DNA from: Pyrrhosoma nymphula
Taxonomy: Eukaryota > Arthropoda > Insecta > Odonata > Coenagrionidae
NCBI GenBank assembly: GCA_963573305.1
Contig: OY754332.1
Location: 146,189,977-146,253,976 of the forward strand
Reading direction: 5' to 3'
Length of the DNA stretch: 64,000 nucleotides
Shown here: positions 26,901-38,900 of the stretch, piece by piece
Layout of the letters: the number at the start of each line of letters is the position of its first letter
Position numbering within the stretch: the first letter of the stretch is position 1
Notes under the pieces: model-generated
Database searches by the model: none
What the model was told of the DNA's origin: nothing
The model's input: only the letters and a program-made list of their open reading frames with translations
Program-made: the position numbers and the translations under genes

Positions 26901-29900
26901 TCAATTGGAAACATTTACATGAGATCTCATACAACGCTACTTTTTTAAGCATGCTATCTTGTTTGCTGGGTTAGATATAAAGTACCTACTTTATCCTCAA
27001 TTGGAAACATTTACGTGAGATTTCATAAAACTCCACATCCATTCAAAAACCATTCCACAGTAATGGGTGTAATCCCATAGACTACAGTAGAAACTTGAAA
27101 ATATGAAACTCGAAATTAAGAAATTTTGATTTTACGAAGCAAAATATTCGGTCCTGACCAAAAGGGTATCTAAGTGCATGCAACAGTACGTGATATTACT
27201 AAATAATGAAGTTTTTGAAATTACAAACCTCAGGTTTTGGTCCCGACGTGAAAAAGTTACTCATTTATATGAATAGAGACAGATCACAATAACGTTTTTA
27301 GGTGCTCCTTGTCAGAGTAAGACATCTAATTAATCAGTTACCGAATACATCATGCACTGAATGTGAATTACTTGAACGATAACTCATTTTTCAATGCTAC
27401 ATTAGTAAGGTGTGGTTTCACTGGGGCGTCCCGCAGCCGTGTCCCACGTCTGCGTCCAGCAGCCAGATGTCACTGCCATACTCATCCAATGTATATCAAA
27501 TGGGCTCGGTTTCGCTGAGACGTCTCAGCCGTCGCGTTAGACTGCAGACGCCTAGTCAGGCAGTCCCAATTTTCGGTGATTTTTCTGCTCTCCTCTATCC
27601 ATGTTTTATATATAGCGTCCTTTCCAGCTCTTTTCTGTAAAACTACTTGCAATATTTGGTCGTCCTCTTCTTCATATTCCAAAAAAAGCAACAAAACTAT
27701 GTCGTCACCATCCATTTCAGTTCAAAATCAACTCACTCTCAGGAAACGAAAACCGATACTAAATTCGTAATTTAACTAAATACATATTCTTCCACATCGC
27801 CCAGCCACGCAAACCACACAAACTTTTGTTTGTTCCTTCATTTTTTATACTTGAAAGTTTCTTTATTTTTTGAGGGTATATACAATTTTGCTTACCCCTC
27901 TGCATTTACCTTTTTGAATGTTTTCATTTTACACACATAAAAGTTGTCGAATTTTACATTGGGTACGGTTTTGTATAGGTTTTTTTACACATGTTTCATA
28001 TTTCAAAATGATCACAATCGCCCAGCCGTGGAAACGGGACATAGACGCCTGAATAAAACCACCCGGGCACGTCGTCCAGCTGCAACATCCAGACATTGCA
28101 GCTGGACGACGTGGCGTTGGATGTGACCGCTGGAACCAGACCTTAGGACGACTTTGAATTGTAGGCATTGTAGCACATAAAATATGAAACCAATCGGACA
28201 AAAAATGCATTTAGCTTTGTTACCACGAGTCTACAAGAGTTACCAACAAGTAAAAAAACGTAAATTAGTTGCGTACGGATATACTTGCCCACGAGAGACT
28301 AATTGCTACAACCAGCATTTTCCTCTCATGATCCCTGGAATTTTTTTCTACCAGTTTTTCCCAAACATAAATCCATTAAGAGTATTCCCAGAAAACCTTG
28401 TCAGCATCCTAGCCCCATTGGATGCACTTTCAAGTCTTCGTTGGGTTATCGGACAATACCCCACAGAGGACATCGGGGGTTGGAGGTACATAGTTGTTAC
28501 CTACCAGTGTGGAAGCAGGACACCGGATTGGTCGGGATCTTAGGGTAGGGGCATTGAGGCATTACTTGTCGCAAGTTGGCATTTCATTGGCTGTAACCCC
28601 CAGCAATTATTTATATATAGATTACGATCTCCAAGCTTGTGAAAATGGAACGCTAGAGCCGGCGACGGTAGAGCTAGTGGCAGGGTCAATTAAGGAAAGC
28701 AGCGACGAAGACGAAAATGACTAAGTCCTGATTTCTCCAAATAAGAATGACGTTTTGCTCACTCTTGATACATTACAGCGATTCCAAGTTGTTAATTATG
28801 TCGACTCTTAGATCAGTTTGCATTTATCCAAATTAGAGGCCATGGTGGGAGCGACGATGGAGCGAAGCAAAGAGCAAAAACAAATAACTGTTTTTTTTTT
28901 TTAAATGAGTGATTCTCTCGACGGTAGAGCTGAAGTATTTTTGATAATATACATTCATTCGTTTGTCGTATTTCTTTTTGAATTATTATTAACTGATTCC
29001 CTTTTCTGAGATTGCCTGAATGGATCAGAAATTAAGGAAATGACCGCACATTCCCATATTCTTTTTCGCCCACCCGGTAATCCCCACCAGGAAAATTCAC
29101 CCAGCTTTCCATCTCCGTTGCTCCAAAATCTATACCTCAGCTTACTCTTCTCCATCATCTTTCTCACTTACGGCGAACTTATCAAACGCTTACCATATCT
29201 CCCGTACTGGTCATATTTCCCCCTCAAGTGACCCTATGTGTCCCCCCTCCCCTCTCACGAGCCATCTTACAAAAAATGAGAAACCTTAATTTCTCCTGTT
29301 CCTCATTAAACTGGTTTTATTCATACCTAAATGGACGACGCCAATCTGTAAAAGACCCTAATGGCAACTTCTCTGAGTGGGCTCCTATCTCTTGCGGTGT
29401 ACCTCAAGGGTCAGTCCTTGGGCCATTGCTATTTTCGTTGTATGTGGGAGACCTTTCAGCATGTATTACCAGGTTTAAGTATATGATGTACGCTGATGAT
29501 CTCCAAATTTATATGCACTGTCACCCATGCGATTTCCATGAGACCATTAGACAAGTAAACGATGACGTATCTGCCATCGTCTCATGAGCACGAGACAACT
29601 TTCTAAAAATAAATAGTGATAAAACCAAATCCATGATAATTGGTTACTCCAGGGTCATGTCTGGACTTAATATGGCTGAACTGGCTATGGTTGAGGTCCA
29701 GGGAAATTATATACCTTACTCCAAGACGACCAAAAACTTAGGGGTCATCTTCAGCAATACTCTATCTTGGAAAGAAAATATTTTGTATGTTTCAAATAAA
29801 GTTAATGGTACCTCACATCAACTGAAAATTCATAAAAAATTGCTGCCTATCTCTGTAAGAAAGCAACTTGTATCCACCTTAATTTTTCCTAATTTTGATT

Positions 29901-32900
29901 ACTGCTGTCTTGTATTTTATGATCTCACAGCAGAACTTAATACTAAGCTTCAGCGCCTAATGAATTCCTCTGTCAGATTCATTTATGACCTGTGGAAAGA
30001 TGAGCACATAACCCCATATTTTAACAAGCTCTCCTGGATGGAAATAAAAACAAGAAGGAAATTCAAATTAGCCTGTTTCATGTATTCCCTACTCAAACAC
30101 GATGACCCACAATACATAATTGGGTATTTTCCACGTATTTCAAACTATCGATATTCTGATTCAGTTACTAGAACTTATTGCATTGGCGAAAAATTTTCTT
30201 ATCGAATTGTATGAATTTTGGTTTTAAAAGCTAAAGAAAGTAGAAGGTTACGAATGCTCCCGAGCACACTCCGAAAACAACCGAATGGCCTGTGACGTCA
30301 TTTTCGCTATTTACATTTAAACCCAGGCGTTTTCTTATGATTACGGTGGAAACAAGTGCGCCGAAATTAGTTTCTGAGGTTTTCGCGTTTCTAGATAAGC
30401 CTTTAAATGGCATCTAAGTAAGGGATATAGATGGTGTTTTGTGCCACAATGTACAAATACATGGGTTGAAACACCGAACAAGAAATTTATTCACGCAATC
30501 ATGACATTGAATGATTCAAATTTCTTCCTTGGATTCCTCAATGTCCACCCGTAAAAATGTATGCTTTACTCTGCACTTTGTGTTCTGGACATATTCTTGC
30601 AATGACTGTGCACAGTGGTCCATCTCTCTTTACTTGGACGTATCCTATAGCATTATCACCATAACTCTCACGATAAGCTTTATAATATAACAACACTTAA
30701 ATTAAACTTTGAATAGACATTTAGGAGATGAGCATCTATTTTTAGGCATTTCTACAGCAGATAAGCCACTTCTAGAAACCTCCTGTACAAACAATCACTA
30801 ATTAGCAAATAAAAAATTAACGTTTTAGGTGTGTCGAGTATTGGTAGAACAAACATTTGGCAAGTACTGTGTTATGTTGATATGTTACTAAGATACTGTT
30901 TGTTTACTGTTGCATAGACTGATATGGACTTCGATAAAGAAAGAAGTATCATAATGATTATGAGTGTATTGGAATAACAGTTAATAAAGTTCATGCACCA
31001 AATACATAATTATATGTATAAAAAATGATATAAAACAGTAATGACGATTTTAAAAGCAAACTTTAGGCTTACATTTTTTGGACTTAAGCTCAACGAATTT
31101 CCGCAGCATTAAATCGCTCGTCCTTCTTCATTAAAACACCTACCATAAACATATCCACTTTGGGTAAATTATCTTATGTGGTTTTAATAAAACCATTGCA
31201 CGCCATAGTCTATGTTTTCAATGAAAACTCTTTAAATATACGGTAGATCTTCTACAGTTACTCACTTTCTCCCTCACATCCATCTATCGCTCAGCGAAAA
31301 TGACGTCAAGCCAATCAGATTTCGTTTCGCAACGGCGTAAAAAAATTTGAAATTTCGACTATTTTAATCTTCAATATCTCAATTAATATTGAATCAATTT
31401 TAAAACTACTTTCACTCCGCAAACTTATTCGAGTTTAAGTAACATATAAAGATCCGTAAACTTAAATTTAAAATTTTGGAAAATACCCAATTGACTTTTA
31501 TCCCAAGAGAACCATATTGCCAAATATAGTTACTAGATCCGACCTTAACTACCTATATGTCTCACATTATCGGTCCTCCACATTTCATAAATCATTCACC
31601 GTTGCCGGCTCTCAAACTTGGAACTACCTACCTAAATCAATCAAAGATACCTCATCGCTGCCCCAATTCAAAAAGAAATTATATTCTTACCTAACTTGCC
31701 TTACGCTGAATAAGCTGTATTTACTCCTTTCAAAGCTTTATACTCATGTATATTGTTCTATATTTTCCATTGTTATTTATTTCAAAATTACTATATCAAA
31801 ATATTTAATCCTGTTGATATTTAAATCATTGTGTGAACTTGCTTTTTATTCCATATTTTCTATTGTGTTTTGTTTCTGAGATTCATTGTATTCATATGGC
31901 ATGTTGGTTTTTTGTTGTTCACTTCATTGTAATTCTTTTTTCTTAAATTCGTGCTTTGCGCACTAAATTTATGAGTATTGTGAGCTCAAATATGATTAAT
32001 GCAAATTGTTCAGATCGGATGTCAATCTGTGAGCAATAAAACTATATTATTATTATTTATTATTATTATCGCATTCACACCGAAGCCCCCGAGCTAGCCT
32101 TCCAGGAGATCAGGCCCCTTTGTGTGCCCCCTTCGCCCCACCCCCTCAACACTGACTGACAATGCGAAGTCCCACGCTGACTCTCCCTCTCCCCCTTCAA
32201 GAAAAGCCCCCCACTCTCTAAAGGCACCCTTCCTCTCCTTCCTCTCCGCCGACGCAGCCGGTTGAGGTAAAGGAGGAGGAAGATAAGAAGTGACTATTCG
32301 GCGTAAAGCCGATAATTCATTCGATGATTATTCCTTGCGCGCATCCCTTGGCCTTGACTTGACATGGGTCTCGTAGATGTTTTTAAGAGAGGGTGAATGG
32401 AGTAACCCCCACAATCACGGTGAAAGGAGGGAAATATAGCTGATTCCGGCCTGGTGTGTGGCCTGACCTGGAGCTGAAATGCTCAGACGAAAATCTCCTT
32501 GCTTGATCGAAAGCAGAGGTAAAAAGATAACCAAAAATATCGCAAATTTTAGTACAATATCGAATCTTTAAATGAAGCCTGAGGTTTAATGAATGAAGAG
32601 CAGGTGACCTAGTCTGAATAGAGCCACAAATGAAGCTTTCGCATAGTAGAGTGGAAAACGAAAATTATTGATTTGTAGTGATATCATCGTTAGTAGCCGA
32701 TGAAGTGTAAAAGGAGTTATATTGCCTTCGTCATTTAAGTGCGTGGCTTGTACGTACAATCTACTTTTGAAAGGAGGTACCTATTTAGCTGGACTCTTCT
32801 ATAAGCTCTTCTATCAGCTCCATCGTATTCGAAATAACCACGCACAAATAAAATGAATCCAAGGGAGAATATTGATTGTTATTTTGCAAGATTAATGGAT

Positions 32901-35900
32901 ATATCAGTATTTGTAAAAAATACATAACATGCATCCATCGCATAGCATCCGTGAATCTTATTTTCACTGTCTTCAACATCCGATGCAAATGATCGCGCAA
33001 GTCGCACACTTCCTTAGTGTATGCATACATCAATATTTTTGAAGACTATACATCGCTCACGCTAAAGTTAAAGAGTTTACCAGTTAGGAAATAATATAGA
33101 AAAATGCACTATGAAGCTACATAAGCTTAGTCCAAACTGCACGAAAATTGTGCTTCAATGCCTTAACATTCATTGGAAAAAAAAGACAAATTAGTGGTCG
33201 TGATGTCAATTTCTTAGGGGCTTGGATTCTTCCGATTTTCGGAATTTTCGCCGCGAAAAGCTGGAACGACACGGTGGAAATCCCAAAAATCGGAAGAATC
33301 AACCTCCGACAAATTAGTTGCATTCAACTGTGAGCACCCTGCGGGCATGAATACACATTTAAATATACTATCATGAATTATAACTTCGTATTTCATGCAA
33401 GTACATCGCGAGAGTACATCTAAATTAAGGAAACAAAAAAAGAGCTTCATCGCAATGTTTTTGAAAGATACTCGTTCATACAAAATTCGATAATACGAAG
33501 TGCCGATTTTTCCGGTCCCATCGATTTCGTAATTTCGAGTTTCTACTGTATTTAAACAGGCGTGTATTCCGAACTCTATAACATGTTTGGCATTTCATTG
33601 ATTTAATATGTTACCTTTATATAATCAAGTATTAAGTTGACCTTAAAATAGCAGGTTTTACTAAATATTCTAATCTCAAAAATGTTATCATAAAAATATT
33701 TGGCCAACAACACCCCTGATAATTAATCACAAAAATTAACCCAATTTTTCACTAATATCACACAAGCAATAATAGATATGCCTATTTAAGGTTTAATGGT
33801 GCAGCCATTAATTCTGCTCAAAGATAATTAAGACACTGGGAGCGATTAAGAACATTTTCTCTCACAAATTGGGATAAATATCCAATCTCACATGTTTATT
33901 TGACAACTAAGAAGTGAATGAATTCTTCTCGGGTTTCCAACCGGGTTAAAATCTCCATTGTGGCCGACGTTTCGATGCCTGACTTGCGCATCGTCATCAC
34001 GGCTGTAGATCTACAGCCCTGATGACGATGCGCGAGTCGGGAATCGAAACATCGGCCACAATGGAGATTTTAACCCGGTTGGAAACCCGAGAAGAATTCA
34101 TTTATGAGCTACTCCGGGAAAGCACCAGATCATACAACTAAGAAGTGACCTTTAAACTGCAATTTCTTACCCGGTGCCCAATGAGCTTCCCACGAACCCT
34201 TTCGCGTGTCTGCTCGATTGGAATCCAGGAGACATTCAGAGCAGTTGAGTTGTATGAGACAGCATAAACTTGGCTAGGAGCCACCTGAGGCATGTCTTCA
34301 GCACTGAAAATGGTAGCTACTTCTGATTCAGGACCAAATCCAACCTCATTTGCAGCCTAGATAAGTAAAATGGTTTATGTTAAAATAAAGAAATCTAACA
34401 TGTAAAAAGTTCAATATTAATAGGAATGAAATTACTTTACCTGAACTTTAACTTCATATTCAGTGTAATAGTACTTGTGTTGCACTTTCACAACTGACAT
34501 TCCAACGTTACCCACTCCTTTAAGTTCTAAAGTTTGAAACTCAGTATCACCTTTCCGCCGCCAAAATATTTTGTAGTATATTCCGGGTCCATTTTGATCT
34601 CCAATAGGAAAAGGCTAAAAAAATGGAAACACTTGATAATTATCCTCAAAGAGCAATTTAGGTTTCAGAGGGAAATAACAAGCCAAGATGAAAGAAAATT
34701 GCAAAAATTTTAAAAATCATTATCAAGTTTGAAATTTATTTCTCCTAAAGGCTTGTGGTTTGTTTTTCTCAATATGTAGCTTATACTTCCTAGCTATTCC
34801 ACTGCACCCAGTTTACTGGATTACATTTGCGAGGCATTGCAAATTCCACATTAGCAAGTCAAAAAATGACGTTCAAACCTTATCCAAAACCAGAATATCA
34901 TCCAGTACAACTGGACCCAAGTAGCCAATAAGGGAGCTTCAGATAAAAAGGCAAAGAAGATGCAATAATTTAAAATAAATACTATTCAATCATTTTTCAG
35001 GAGGGAAGAACTCAAGGGGCAAGGCACATATTCTCTGGGGAAATATGGCAGGGGAGCAAGTGAAGCCTATGGCTATTCGAAAAATCATGTTGGCCTCCAT
35101 GTTATTAAGATATAGACACTAAAAAGCTACTGTACTGGAGACAATAAAAAAGCAGTGAACTTGAGACAAGGCACAATGAGAGGCCGAAAAGCTTGCTTGC
35201 TGGCTCAGCACTCAAAACCAAAGAAAATTGTGGATTCTCTATGCTAGGATGGTCCAGGAAAAAATTACTAGGCAAATTATTGTACATACAGTGAAACCTC
35301 GTATTTGTGTTATCGGAAATTACATTTTGCTGCAATGTTCACCACTTTTGCAAAGTCCCATTCAATTTCGTATGTTCCCAACGTATGCAGAACCCCCAAT
35401 TTAGACTAAGCATTTTTCAGTTTTCCCGCAATTTGCACCACAACGCGCTCTTTCAAAAAATGAAATTCACTTCTTAAGTCCATTACTCATGCATATCATC
35501 CTTTGTAAAATACTTTTTGACTTTGTCTTGTACATATATGCGGAAAAATACGAAAGAGAGCAGCAATAGGACCTCTTTTAAGGAAGAATTTGAATGTGGG
35601 GGAAATAGTATACAGCGCCACTAGTAACAGAAATTTGAACTACATCAACTCGTAATCTGCCAGATATGATTCAAGCCATGATTCAAGCTATGAAATGAAG
35701 CGTAGTCTTTTTTATGCAAGGCATTTTCATTCCAGTTAGTGATAATTCTATAATATCGTTCTTTTACTGTTTATATGCATAAAAATAATAATAAATATCT
35801 GGTTTTAACTTCATAAATCGCTGAAAGATGGTATTTTCCGGCGAATCCTTTGACGCCCATGACGACAAGTGCTGTCTCGGACATCGAAACGCCAGAATAC

Positions 35901-38900
35901 ATGGAACTTTTCGCCCGTTTGGACATCCCAAAAGCTTTAATTCACAAATAATCATTTTTAGAAAAAATTTATTTGTTTTATAATGAGGATAATTTGAACA
36001 TACCGAAATAAAAATGAAAACTACGAAACATTTTCATGACGCAACACTCCTTGCCGTGGCTGATTGATTAATGCGATTGACGATCAGTTGTTTTGTCGTT
36101 TTTGATGCTATCATCATGTCGGGAGTTAAAAAATTAAGGTTAATTTCGATGGAGCAGTTTAGTCTGCTTCATCCACATTGCTCTTTCAGGAGGCTAGTGA
36201 GGATAAACTTCTACTTTGTCTGCAACCGATAGTTTTGTGCCATCGTTTCTCGCCGCTGGCATCGCTCCGCCTGCTTAGATCGGACAAGGTCATAATAACT
36301 GTGCGTACCTAGGTAGCAAAGAATTTTAATGAAGTTTATTGCACCTTACAGCCAGAGAATAAACAATAAAGCATTATATTTAAGCATGGTTAAATGTGCG
36401 TGTCGTGAAGTAGCGTAGCCAAGCCAAGTCACTAAACCATAATAGCACTTTCTCAGCCAACAGTGAGGACTTCAAACTGCAATGTGCCTAACTTAATCGT
36501 ATAATTTGTTTAGACTGCGTGTACAATTACTTTTTAATGAAATTACTGCAAAATACTTATAAGTTACATTATATTCCAGCAATCAAAGGAAATATTTTTA
36601 TTAAGAGCAGAGTAAAAATCTCTTAAAATAAAGTTTATGGTTAAGATTTTCTGATTTCTCGGAATATGTATGAGGTTGTTTTCGCAACACTGCCGGACTA
36701 TAGCGTGCTCCTGGATTACCGGGTTATGGGTGCTCGACTGTAATTGAACCTGAGGGAAAGTATTAATTTTTTACTTAAGTAGAAACTATGAAGAATAAAA
36801 ATGGAACAGATATGATGAAAAATTAAAGAACTCGCGGTGGACAACTGAGATCATTTGCACTGCCTCGATTCCCGAGCTATAACTATGATAGGCAAGACAA
36901 AGTGTGTGCTGTTCAAACTCTAAGAAATTACTTAGTAGGTAGTGACAGCTGTGAGCAAATGCTTGAGGAACTGCAGAAAATAGAAAATAAAGTGAATAAC
37001 ATTATTAATAGGCAGAGGAAGTCCAAGCAGTTGAAAATATCAAATTTATAAAAATAATCATGCTATATTCATTAGATAGTTTCAATGGTTGCTAATAACA
37101 AATATAATGTAAATCGCCCTGCCCATCTTCATTCTTTCTTAATTTTCAATTTGTCTAAGATGTTTGATGTCTTTTTTTCATCAAATATAAATAAAAGAGA
37201 AGTTCTAGTGTAAGGAATAAATTATGACACTGCTCTTTTTCAGTTTATCAGTGTTTCTTATTTTGACCCTTACTCCAGTAAAAGAACATGAATGTATAAG
37301 TGAACATTCTACTTTTACCGCAATTTGCACTTTCCCGCAATTTACACTTTTTTTTAGGTCCCTGGAAAAGTGTAATTTAGGGGTTTTACTGTATATGTAC
37401 TGGTCCTATGCTATGGATTTCAGCGTAAATTTTCAAGAATGCAGTCAGTGATGTATAAAAATGGTAATGGCTTCATTTCTTATTCCAGACTATGTATATT
37501 AACTTGAAATACTCATTTTTGATCAAACCATATTCTCCTCATTCAATAAACCAATTTTTTCTCCAAAAAATGAAATCAAGCGTAAATAAAAAGCCGAAAG
37601 ACATTATAGGAAGAGTTGGCACCAAAGAAAAACAGCACAGAGCCTAACACCAACTACCTGACTATCAGACGCAGTGAATATAAGGCAGAAAAGTGGGAAA
37701 ATTGGCATTGGATTCTTGGGATCCCTAAACACGATGGGGGAGTCGTCAGTCAAAGTGTTGTAAGTTATGGAGAACCTGACCCCATGTGAAACCTGAGAAT
37801 TTTTCATTTACAGTTTAAATAGTTCCCTGGTTACATGCGCTGAACACTCTTCATCACTTTGCATAATGTTTTATTGCAGATGTTTAGTTGTTAAGCAATG
37901 CCCCCTAATTACATTCACTGGCTTTTAGTATATGCCATGTAATGTCTACAATCACACCATATTACACTCAAAGTCAAAAATACTAATGATATAAAAGGAT
38001 TGCTCCTACAACATGTCTAAAACCAGCTTTTTACAGAATCTCCACCAGTTCCCTAGAATTTTCTTTACATTTCCAGGTTTCTCCAGTTAGGCAGACAAAA
38101 AACCAGCCCAGTGGCAGCCAGCACAGCATGGCACACAGCCTGCTAACCGCACGCACGCACAATGAGAAGACCCTAACACTGATGAGAAGGGGAGAGCCAC
38201 TTATGACGCTCTGTGCACTCAAAGTGCCACAGTGCTGCAAGAGCACTTAACCGCTTCCCTGATGGTTTTTTTTACAAAACCAGTCAAAAAAAGTCATATT
38301 TTTTAAATTTCAGATTCAGAAGCATTTAGGGAGGCAAATGCGAAAATGTTTTCCTTCATTTTTTTCCAAATAACTAATGATTTATTCAATAATTTCTGAA
38401 TGTTGCCCCTTAACTTAAGAGAATTAGGCCACCTGCATATCAGTATAACTTTCCTTCCCGTAAACCTTAGTTAGACATCTAATGATGAATACATTTAGTT
38501 TATATCACAAAGACATATACTATGCCGACAACATTATTTTTAACTATTAATTTTAGTCCATAGTACATCAAGAAACAACGTACAAACAAGAATCAACATT
38601 CATGGGAGTTATGCAACCCGCATGACAACGACTTTCGCTCTGAAAATGTTATAACAGAATCATTCTATGACAAAAACCAGAAACTTCATTTCTTTTACTT
38701 GATTCTCTTTGAAGAGAACCGGAATCCCTTTCCTCAGTGTTCCATACGAGTCAGTGGAGTGGAAGCGAGCAAGTCGGCTAGATCTGGAGACGTATAAAAG
38801 TTTTCCGTCGCCAGGCAATATCATAGGCCAAATAATGGCTTCATTTGAGTCATCATCACTTTTGAGTTCATGGGTAAATGGGCTTAGTCTTTATCCAACA

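Larger units (their letters stand above)
29250..32071 (+). mobile_element. Non-LTR retrotransposon (jockey/CR1-like), 5'-truncated and interrupted
   Basis: The element begins inside reverse transcriptase. It keeps GVPQGSVLGPLLFSLYVGD and MMYADDLQIYM with the YADD active site, then the thumb region and the C-terminal stretch with VSHYRSSTFHKSF and TWNYLPKSI. One in-frame TGA (29585) breaks the first part. A second element is inserted at 30173-31527. The 3' end has AATAAA near 32035 and a (TAT)n-type tail, as expected for this class. Its own target duplication was not found. Confidence 0.88.
27085..33548. mobile_element. Pogo/Tigger-like ends bracketing a 6.5-kb nest
   Basis: The left end starts TA then cagtagaaacttgaaaata; the right end, read inward on the other strand, starts cagtagaaactcgaaattac and abuts TA. 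Both also carry ggtcctgacc or ggtcccatcg-like subterminal sequence. TA flanks and CAGT-type ends fit the pogo group. A possible transposase C-terminus lies at 28494-28724. Later insertions inside would explain the length. That both ends belong to one element is an inference. Confidence 0.55.
35289..37391 (+). mobile_element. Tigger/pogo-like element, copy A (keeps transposase 3' end)
   Basis: TA-flanked; starts cagtgaaacctcgtatttg and ends ggggttttactg. It shares its outer 5' and 3' regions with copy B at 43072-44695, which is inverted. A foreign block of about 1 kb (near 35700-36738) is absent from copy B. Coding sequence left is only the last about 50 codons of a transposase. Confidence 0.8.

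Noticed and set aside
27482..27715. Acidic minus-strand frame as a host gene
   Set aside because: It lies wholly within a TIR element and resembles a transposon protein start, so it is treated as part of that element.
30117..31495. 16-base inverted match (aattgggtattttcca) as the terminal repeat of the insert
   Set aside because: The left copy lies inside conserved RT coding sequence outside the 10-bp duplication, and the similarity does not extend further.
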